Position numbers and translations under genes: made by a program. Below are positions 5,907 through 10,453 of a stretch of DNA of 10,453 nt, one piece after another. The DNA comes from Frankiaceae bacterium (lineage in GTDB: Bacteria > Actinomycetota > Actinomycetes > JAVEEJ01). Location of the stretch: contig JAVEEJ010000341.1 of NCBI GenBank assembly GCA_030840515.1, positions 1-10,453 of the forward strand. Direction: 5' to 3'. How positions within the stretch are numbered: position 1 is the stretch's first letter; the number at the start of each line of letters is the position of its first letter. Under the pieces are notes generated by a model, which did no database searches, had not been told where the DNA came from, and saw nothing but the letters and a program-made list of their open reading frames with translations.

Positions 5907-7073
5907 ATGCGGATGTCAGAGCGTGCGGTTCGCGCGATCGAGCGCTATCAGCGCAGCCCCCACCAGAGCGGTCGCTGCCGCTTCGAGCCGAGCTGCTCGG
6001 AGTTCGCGGTCGAGGCCTTCCGGAGCCGCCGCCTCCCCGTAGCCGTCGTACTCGCGGCCCTGCGGATCCTGCGCTGCAACCCGCTCGCTACCCGGCGCAC
6101 GACCGACCCGGTGCGACGGGCCGGGGGGCGCGGTCCACGCTCCAACGGAGTGCCCACCGCGCTGGCCGTCGTGGCCGTGAGCGGGTTCTTCTTCGTCATG
6201 ACCGCCGGTGTGGCTCAGGCACTCGGCGTCAGCGGCGGATGCACCGCGACCATCAACGGCAAAGACCCGGCCTCCATGACGGTGAACAGCCCACTGGTCG
6301 TGCACAAGGGCGAGACCGTCTCGGTGACCGGTCTGGCGCCGGTGACCGTCCGGTCGCTGCCCGCAGCCTCGCTCTCGAGCAACACGCACATCGACGTGTC
6401 GGTGGTGGAGGGCGTCTTCGGCGTCAGCTCCTCGGACCACCCAGGCCACGGCCCGAACTGGGGCGGCAAGCAGAACGTCGACAACTACCTCAAGTACGGC
6501 GTGGGGCTGTACAAGGTCAAGGGTGTGGCGACGGGTACGCCGGGCTGGTCCTGTGACGGCGAGGGCTACGTCAAGCTCGCCGACGGCAACCCGCTGACCA
6601 AGCCGGTCGGCATGGTCGGGATGGCGATGGCCGTGATCGGCGCCGGCGCCGGCGCGCTGGCTTCCCGTCCGAAGGCCGCGCCGACCTACCCCGAGGAGGA
6701 GGAGTACCCCCAGTCCGAGAACGAGATGGATGACGACGACCGGGAGGCGCAGTCGGCACCCAGCAACACCATGGACGGCTTCTTCGGGATGGGCTGCCTC
6801 GCCTTCCTCATGGCCGCTTTCGCGACCAGCAAGGGCTATGCCGCCGGCTTCGCGCTGGCGGTGCCGCGCCGGCCGCAGCGGCTGGTGTGGGTGCGCGGAC
6901 ACGCGATCGCCGGGTTCATCTCCGGGGTGCTGCTCGGCATCGGTGCGAGCGTGCTCGCGCAGCAGTTCGCCCTCTGGCCGCTGACGATCGTCACCGCGAT
7001 CGTGTTCCCGCTCGTGTGCGGGCTGATCGTCGGGCTGCGGGCCTGGATGGGTCGGCCCTGGAAGGTCGGCTGA
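5907..7073 (+). CDS. YidD domain fused to an exported domain and membrane helices
   Basis: Residues 7-69 of this 388-residue protein are a YidD domain, a small membrane-associated factor that aids YidC-dependent membrane protein insertion. The marks are IERYQRSPHQ, the cysteine motif CRFEPSCSEFAVEAF (C24, C30), and RILRCNPL (C57) followed by DPV. YidD is normally a free protein of about 70-110 residues encoded between rnpA and yidC. Here the frame continues into a helix at 82-106, then about 125 residues predicted outside the membrane (112-233) rich in Gly, Ser and Val with two cysteines (C112, C216), a helix at 234-254, a very acidic stretch (EEEE at 263-266, DDDD at 275-278), and three helices near 291-318, 331-352 and 355-378. 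I do not recognise the region after YidD. GGGGGAGGT at 5894-5902 supports ATG 5907; ATG 5913 is also possible. It converges on the hydrolase gene with six bases between stops. Confidence 0.85.
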   Translation: MRMSERAVRAIERYQRSPHQSGRCRFEPSCSEFAVEAFRSRRLPVAVVLAALRILRCNPLATRRTTDPVRRAGGRGPRSNGVPTALAVVAVSGFFFVMTAGVAQALGVSGGCTATINGKDPASMTVNSPLVVHKGETVSVTGLAPVTVRSLPAASLSSNTHIDVSVVEGVFGVSSSDHPGHGPNWGGKQNVDNYLKYGVGLYKVKGVATGTPGWSCDGEGYVKLADGNPLTKPVGMVGMAMAVIGAGAGALASRPKAAPTYPEEEEYPQSENEMDDDDREAQSAPSNTMDGFFGMGCLAFLMAAFATSKGYAAGFALAVPRRPQRLVWVRGHAIAGFISGVLLGIGASVLAQQFALWPLTIVTAIVFPLVCGLIVGLRAWMGRPWKVG

Positions 7074-7079
7074 CCCGGC

Positions 7080-7946
7080 TCAGGCGAGCCTCGCGGCGAG
7101 GAACCGCAGCTGCTCGGTGTTGTGGCGACGCCAGAACACGTCGGTGTGGGCGCCCTGCGGGAAGTGCGCCTCGATGGTCGGCACCGCCTTGGCCAGCGCC
7201 CGGTCGGTGGCGATGAACGGATCGGAGCGGCCGCAGACCAGCCGCACAGGGGTAGTGGCGAGGCCACGTGAGGCATCCCTGAGGAGGTCGTGCGACGCGA
7301 AGTCGGCGCGACTGTCGAAGGCGCCCGGAGCGCTGTCCTCCCAGCGCCGCCAGATGGCGGCGCTGCAGGTGGCTACCGCGTGGAAGCGGTCCGGCGCGCG
7401 CATGGCCAGCAGCAGTGCGCCGTACCCGCCCATCGACCAGCCCATCAGCCCAACGCGGTCGCTCAGCTCGACGCGCTTGCCCACCTCGCGCGCGAGCTCG
7501 TCGCGGATCATGCCCTCGGGGTTGTCGCCGTCGGCGCGCCGGTGGTAGTAGCTGTGGCTGCCGCCGTCGACGCTGACGAGAGCGACTCGCTTCCCCTGCT
7601 TGGCGACCTCGGCGAGCGCCGCGTCCATGTTCAGGCCGCGGAAGGCGCTGCGGTGCGTGCCGCCACGGCCGTGCAGCAGCACGACCAGCGCCAGCGGACC
7701 GGACGCGCCCCGCGGGGTCGCGATGGTGAAGCCCACCTCGGTCCCGCGAGCCGCGGAGCGGAAGCTGCCGTCCGTCAGGGTGATGCCGCTGCTGAGCCTT
7801 GGCGTCGACAGGTGGCTGTCGACAGTGCCCTGCGCGCTCTCGAGGAGGCGAGTGCGGTCCCGCGGGTCCAGCAGCGCGGCGGCTCCTCCGCCCACGGCTA
7901 GTGCCGCCGCCCCGCCGAGGAGGAACTGCCGGCGGCTGAGCGTCAC
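7080..7946 (-). CDS. Tat-exported alpha/beta hydrolase (esterase family)
   Basis: The N-terminus carries a twin-arginine signal, SRRQFL at residues 4-9 followed by a long Ala/Gly hydrophobic stretch to about 25, so this 288-residue protein is exported folded. The rest is an alpha/beta hydrolase of the esterase D/antigen-85-like group: oxyanion-hole motif LHGRGG (91-96), nucleophile elbow GWSMGG with S171, acid D242 in CGRSDPF, and H267 in GAHTDVFW. I cannot tell the substrate; carboxyl esters, or acyl groups of cell-envelope lipids, are reasonable. The GTG at 7946 places the Tat motif at the usual position; there is no clear ribosome site. It lies 28 bp downstream of the EAL gene on the same strand, so cotranscription is likely. 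There is no lipobox, and the first helix may act as an anchor if it is not cleaved. Confidence 0.9.
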   Translation of the reverse strand: MTLSRRQFLLGGAAALAVGGGAAALLDPRDRTRLLESAQGTVDSHLSTPRLSSGITLTDGSFRSAARGTEVGFTIATPRGASGPLALVVLLHGRGGTHRSAFRGLNMDAALAEVAKQGKRVALVSVDGGSHSYYHRRADGDNPEGMIRDELAREVGKRVELSDRVGLMGWSMGGYGALLLAMRAPDRFHAVATCSAAIWRRWEDSAPGAFDSRADFASHDLLRDASRGLATTPVRLVCGRSDPFIATDRALAKAVPTIEAHFPQGAHTDVFWRRHNTEQLRFLAARLA

Positions 7947-7974
7947 CCGCGCAGGATGCCAGCCGCGGCCGGTG

Positions 7975-8994
7975 TCAGTGGTCGGGCATGCCTTGGATCA
8001 GGCGCGCCACGCTGGCCGCGCGCCAGCTGGTGCCGCGACTGGTGTGCAGCCCTGCGCCGTTGAGCGCCGCAGCGATCGTGTGCAGCGAGGCGCCCTGCTC
8101 GAGCATGCCGAGCGCGCGGGAGCGGGTGTCCGCGGGTACGTCGAGCGCCAGCTCAGGTGGCGTCGCGGTGAGCAAGCCGGCCCGGTAGGCCTCGTCGGTC
8201 TCCACGGCGGTGCGGGCGCCACTCCACAGGTAGCCCTGGCCGAGCGTGCACCCGAGGTCGCCGAGGCGCTGGGCCTGGCCCGGTGTCTCGACGCCTTCCG
8301 CGATCACGGTCAGGCCGATGCCGCGCGCGAGGTCGAGACTGCTCGACACGATCGCCAGGTCGTCCCCATCGGCCTCGATACCGGCGATGAACACCTTGTC
8401 CAGCTTGAGCGTCGTGATCGGCAGCTCCCGCAGGTAGAGCATCGAGGAGTAGCCGGTGCCGAAGTCGTCGAGCGCGACCCCAGGGCCCAGGTCGCGGATG
8501 TGCTGCAGCGTCACCGCCGCGCGGCTGAGGTCCTGCACCAGCGAGGTCTCGGTGAGCTCGAGCGTCAGAGCCTCCGGCGGCAAGGCCCAGCCCGCCAGAG
8601 CGTGCGCGATGGTGTCCACGAAGTCGGGTCGCGCCAGGTCGCGCGCGGTGACGTTGAGCGACAGGCGCCACTCGGGCCAGGCGGTTGCCGCGGCACAGCC
8701 TGTCGCGAGCACCCACTGAGTCACCTCGGTGATGACCGGGCTGTGCTGCAAGGAGGGCAGGAAGTCATCGGCGCTGAGCAGCGCGCCCGACGGGTGCTGC
8801 CAGCGGAGCAGTGCCTCGACGCCGATGGGCTGACCCGTCGCGAGCCGCACGATCGGCTGGTAGTGCAGCGCGAGCTGGTCATGCTTGAGCGCTTGGCGCA
8901 GCTCGTCCTGAGCGAAGACCGCGCTGAGACCCCGCGGGTGTCCGTCGAGACGATTCGACGTGCGGGTGCGCTGGCCAGGGTCTTGGGCCGTCAC
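7975..8994 (-). CDS. EAL-domain c-di-GMP phosphodiesterase with recombinase-like C-terminal motif
   Basis: EAL enzymes hydrolyse cyclic di-GMP to pGpG. From GTG 8994 the product has 339 residues, with the EAL domain at about 25-270. All residues expected for Mg2+ binding and catalysis are visible: E60 in VEALLRW, N114 in LSLNVTARDL, E146 in LELTET, D176/D177 in DDFGTGYSS, K197 in LKLDKVF, E233 in IAEGVET and Q253 in GQGYLWS, so it should be active. There is no GGDEF, PAS or receiver domain. After a short linker, residues 292-336 resemble the helical segment of large serine recombinases (TIAAALNGAGLHTSRGTSW, then SVARLI) without any recombinase catalytic domain. I prefer GTG 8994 because a promoter-like sequence positions transcription exactly there; GTG 9012 would add six residues. 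It probably heads a unit with the Tat-exported hydrolase. Confidence 0.92.
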   Translation of the reverse strand: MTAQDPGQRTRTSNRLDGHPRGLSAVFAQDELRQALKHDQLALHYQPIVRLATGQPIGVEALLRWQHPSGALLSADDFLPSLQHSPVITEVTQWVLATGCAAATAWPEWRLSLNVTARDLARPDFVDTIAHALAGWALPPEALTLELTETSLVQDLSRAAVTLQHIRDLGPGVALDDFGTGYSSMLYLRELPITTLKLDKVFIAGIEADGDDLAIVSSSLDLARGIGLTVIAEGVETPGQAQRLGDLGCTLGQGYLWSGARTAVETDEAYRAGLLTATPPELALDVPADTRSRALGMLEQGASLHTIAAALNGAGLHTSRGTSWRAASVARLIQGMPDH

Positions 8995-9000
8995 ACTGTG

Positions 9001-9029
9001 TGTATAGCGCACTAAACGGCGATTGCGAA
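9001..9029 (-). promoter_or_regulatory. Candidate leaderless promoter of the EAL gene
   Basis: On the minus strand TTCGCA (9024-9029) and TATACA (9001-9006) are separated by 17 bases, and the GTG at 8994 starts after a further six bases. This is the geometry of a housekeeping sigma-factor promoter firing at the first base of a leaderless gene. The -10 matches five of six consensus bases and the -35 four of six. No Shine-Dalgarno exists for either GTG, which agrees. Confidence 0.45.
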
Positions 9030-9122
9030 AGATGTCCGGACTAGCCCGGACGGGTGAGGTGTTCGGCCCAGCGATTGGCCCATTTCGCCGTGATCTTGCG
9101 TCGCGAGGAGCAGAATGCTCGG

Positions 9123-9407
9123 GTGGCCAGTTCGGCGACTCAGCTGGAGCCCCTACTGCGCGACTGCGCGCGGCATTTCGCCGCGCTCCGGCGTGGACTC
9201 AAGGGCATCGCCGAGCCCAAGGCCCGGCTGATAACCGCTAGCAAGGCGCTGGAGCAGCTGCGGCAAGAGGTCGCGGCAGTCGCGGAGGTCCGCGACCAGT
9301 GCATCGCCGATCTGGCGGCGAGCGGCTGCAGCTATCAGGACATCGCGGACGCCGGTCGGGTCACGAAGGGCCGGGTGGCGCACATCGTCGCCGACCGGCG
9401 GGCCTGA
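9123..9407 (+). CDS. Small helix-turn-helix DNA-binding protein
   Basis: From GTG 9123 the product has 94 residues. The first half is a probable amphipathic helix pair with many Leu, Ala and Arg. The second half (about 57-90) has the form RDQCIADLAASGCSYQDI followed by VTKGRVAHIV, a sigma-70-region-4-like helix-turn-helix seen in many small actinobacterial proteins of unknown target. GAGGAG at 9105-9110 lies twelve bases before GTG 9123, a little far; GTG 9054 would give 117 residues but adds an atypical N-terminus and has no ribosome site. Codons CTA and ATA, rare at this GC level, occur once each. It is divergent from the EAL gene and lies just beyond the 3' end of the tRNA cluster. Its function is not known. 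Confidence 0.72.
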   Translation: MASSATQLEPLLRDCARHFAALRRGLKGIAEPKARLITASKALEQLRQEVAAVAEVRDQCIADLAASGCSYQDIADAGRVTKGRVAHIVADRRA

Positions 9408-9411
9408 ATCC

Positions 9412-9435
9412 GGTCTGGCTGAGCGCAGCCGGGCT
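9412..9435 (+). terminator. Hairpin terminator after the small HTH gene
   Basis: GGCTG (9417-9421) and CAGCC (9426-9430) form a perfect stem around the tetraloop AGCG. It extends to ten base pairs (9412-9421 with 9426-9435) through three G-U pairs that exist only in plus-strand RNA. It begins five bases after the HTH stop and has no U-tract. The strand asymmetry favours a terminator for the HTH gene over one for the tRNA transcript arriving from the other side. Confidence 0.5.
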
Positions 9436-9445
9436 CGTCAGTGGG

Positions 9446-9519
9446 TGGACGCGAGAGGACTCGAACCTCCGACCTCCTCCGTGTCAGGGAGGCGCGCTAA
9501 CCAACTGCGCCACGCGTCC
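9446..9519 (-). tRNA. tRNA-Val (GAC)
   Basis: The 74-nt gene folds as a standard cloverleaf: acceptor GGACGCG/CGCGTCC with discriminator A, D stem GCGC/GCGC, anticodon stem CCTCC/GGAGG with loop CTGACAC (anticodon GAC), variable loop AGGTC, and T loop TTCGAGT. CCA is not encoded. It is last in the Gly-Cys-Val transcription order. Confidence 0.95.
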
Positions 9520-9577
9520 GTGTGTTCAGTTGTGTCGTGCCCGTTCGTGTGCCCGTGCGTCGTACTCGTCACCAGCG

Positions 9578-9649
9578 AGGCGGGAGCGGGAATCGAACCC
9601 GCGTACAGGGATTTGCAGTCCCTTGCCTAAGCCACTCGGCCATCCCGCC
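9578..9649 (-). tRNA. tRNA-Cys (GCA)
   Basis: The 72-nt gene has acceptor arms GGCGGGA/TCCCGCC, discriminator T as usual for tRNA-Cys, anticodon stem AGGGA/TCCCT with loop CTGCAAA (anticodon GCA), and a T arm GCGGG/CCCGC with loop TTCGATT. CCA is not encoded. It is separated from tRNA-Gly by 29 bp and from tRNA-Val by 58 bp. Confidence 0.96.
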
Positions 9650-9678
9650 GCGGCGAGGGCGGTCAGCCCCGCTCACCG

Positions 9679-9751
9679 AGCGGACGACGGGATTCGAACC
9701 CGCGACCCTCACCTTGGCAAGGTGATGCGCTACCAGCTGCGCTACGTCCGC
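9679..9751 (-). tRNA. tRNA-Gly (GCC)
   Basis: The 73-nt gene has acceptor arms GCGGACG/CGTCCGC with discriminator T, D loop AGCTGGTA, anticodon stem TCACC/GGTGA with loop TTGCCAA (anticodon GCC), and T loop TTCGAAT. CCA is not encoded. It is first in a Gly-Cys-Val cluster widely conserved in actinobacteria, probably cotranscribed from the region at 9752-9818. Confidence 0.96.
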
Positions 9752-9818
9752 AATCCTCGGACGGCCCGGTGGGCCGCTCGATGCGGACCGAACGATACAC
9801 GGCTGGCACGATGCGCTC
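9752..9818. promoter_or_regulatory. Divergent promoter region between the tRNA cluster and the ureohydrolase gene
   Basis: These 67 bp must hold the promoter of the tRNA cluster and probably that of the ureohydrolase gene. On the minus strand TATCGT (9792-9797) is a possible -10, about 40 bases before the tRNA-Gly 5' end; I see no good -35 for it. The ureohydrolase GTG at 9819 has no Shine-Dalgarno, so a leaderless transcript is likely, but its -10 is not evident. Confidence 0.3.
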
Positions 9819-10453
9819 GTGAGCACGCCTGACCCCCGCTGGCCCCACGCCGGAGACTGGCTCGCGGCCGGTCCTGGCTCGCGTCAGGTCGACGTCGGGG
9901 TGCTCGGCGTACCCGCGTTCGCCACCAGCCTGTCGACCACCGGAGCCCACGCCACCCCCGCCGCCGTGCGTCGTGCCCTGGGCCGCGCGAGCACCTGGTG
10001 CGCAAGCCGGCGGGTCGACCTGGCCACCCTCGCGCCGCTGGACTTCGGGGACGTGCAGGACCCGGACCTGGACGAGGGGGAGTGGCGCACCACGACGCTC
10101 GCGGGCAGCGCAGCCGCCAAGTCTCGACTCGCCCTGGTGGTGGGTGGCGACAACTCGGTCACCTACGCCGCGGCTCGCGGGGCGCTCGGCGAGGAGCTGC
10201 CGAGGGCAGGGCTGGTCACGCTCGACGCCCACCACGACTTCCGCGAGGGCCGGTCCAACGGCTCACCCGTGCGCCGGCTCGTCGAAGCCGGGCTGTCCGC
10301 CGAGCGGGTGGCGCAGGTCGGGATCGCGGACTGGGCCAACAGCCGCTCCTACGCCGACGAGGCGGTCGCCCGTGGGGTGCATGTGATCCACCGCGGCGCC
10401 GTCGCGGACCGCGGGATCGGCGAGTGCATGGGTGAGGCGCTGGAGGTCGCCGC
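9819..10453 (+). CDS. Ureohydrolase (arginase/agmatinase/formimidoylglutamase) family protein (partial)
   Basis: The first 211 residues belong to the ureohydrolase superfamily, binuclear Mn2+ enzymes that hydrolyse guanidino or formimino groups. Seen: TGAHATPAAVRRAL at 41-54 (the early substrate-entry segment), LDFGDVQ at 74-80, VVGGDNSVTY at 107-116, TLDAHHDFREG at 134-144 and NGSPVRRLVE at 147-156. The Asp/His/Asp metal ligands of the DAHxD motif are present (D136, H138, D140). In the first motif, where most members have GGDHS, residue 112 is Asn in place of the metal-binding His. The NGSPVRR segment leans towards formimidoylglutamase (histidine breakdown) rather than arginase, but this is an inference. 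The second DxD metal motif lies beyond the right edge. GTG 9819 is the first start in frame and has no ribosome site. It is divergent from the tRNA cluster. Confidence 0.88.
   Translation, partial: MSTPDPRWPHAGDWLAAGPGSRQVDVGVLGVPAFATSLSTTGAHATPAAVRRALGRASTWCASRRVDLATLAPLDFGDVQDPDLDEGEWRTTTLAGSAAAKSRLALVVGGDNSVTYAAARGALGEELPRAGLVTLDAHHDFREGRSNGSPVRRLVEAGLSAERVAQVGIADWANSRSYADEAVARGVHVIHRGAVADRGIGECMGEALEVA

Noticed and set aside
6121..6240. Splitting the YidD fusion into yidD plus a separate secreted-protein gene starting near codon 82 (GTG)
   Set aside because: There is no stop codon between the parts and no ribosome site at suitable spacing before that GTG, so a single ORF is the simpler reading; the alternative is kept as the main way to refute the fusion.
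8992..9002. CACACTGTGTG palindrome at the EAL gene start
   Set aside because: Short, odd-length and overlapping the start codon; not distinguishable from chance without comparison to relatives.
9034..9051. GTCCGG/CCGGAC inverted repeat with a six-base loop between the EAL and HTH genes
   Set aside because: Six pairs made almost wholly of G and C are common here; it could be an operator for the divergent pair but nothing else supports it.
9537..9556. Direct repeat GTGCCCGT, two copies 12 bases apart, between tRNA-Val and tRNA-Cys
   Set aside because: Only eight identical bases in a low-complexity GT/GC stretch; likely chance in processed spacer RNA.
9446..9751. tRNA cluster as an integration site of a mobile element
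   Set aside because: All three tRNAs are complete, no duplicated tRNA 3' end is visible on either side, and no integrase is present.
9663..10235. 190-residue minus-strand open frame over tRNA-Gly and the ureohydrolase gene
   Set aside because: It runs through a tRNA gene and is antisense to a recognisable enzyme.

Overview
This window is chromosomal DNA from a high-GC actinobacterium. The evidence is the strong G/C bias at third codon positions, frequent GTG starts, hairpins without U-tracts, and a tRNA-Gly(GCC)/Cys(GCA)/Val(GAC) cluster of the kind common in Actinomycetota. Some proteins feel like Nocardioides relatives, but genus cannot be assigned from sequence alone. I see no insertion sequence, CRISPR array or prophage, and no gene-free stretch over 300 bases.

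Layout. (1) Positions 1-1306, minus: an AidB-like acyl-CoA dehydrogenase cut by the left edge; a perfect 18-bp palindrome covers its likely promoter. (2) 1414-3129, plus: a secreted, diverged neutral-ceramidase-like hydrolase. It is followed by a strong hairpin and a YihY/BrkB-type six-helix membrane protein (3169-4125). (3) 4252-5310, plus: the ribosome-assembly GTPase RsgA, with a well-primed short upstream ORF overlapping its start. (4) 5267-5719, minus: a single-domain response regulator whose 3' end overlaps rsgA by 44 bp. (5) 5907-7073, plus, divergent from the regulator: a YidD domain fused in frame to a membrane-anchored exported domain and further transmembrane helices. (6) 7080-8994, minus: a probable two-gene unit, a c-di-GMP phosphodiesterase (EAL) with a recombinase-like C-terminal helical motif, then a Tat-exported alpha/beta hydrolase. 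(7) 9123-9407, plus: a small helix-turn-helix protein. (8) 9446-9751, minus: three tRNA genes. (9) 9819 to the right edge, plus: a ureohydrolase-family enzyme (agmatinase/formimidoylglutamase type) with an unusual metal-site motif.

How they fit together. Most of the window is ordinary housekeeping and cell-envelope material in short units rather than one pathway. Envelope functions recur: an exported ceramidase-like enzyme, YihY, the YidD fusion and a Tat-exported hydrolase. Two signalling proteins (receiver and EAL) flank the YidD fusion. The least expected items are the YidD fusion, the EAL protein with a recombinase-like tail, and the His-to-Asn change in the ureohydrolase. None amounts to a demonstrated new system; they are candidates for comparison.
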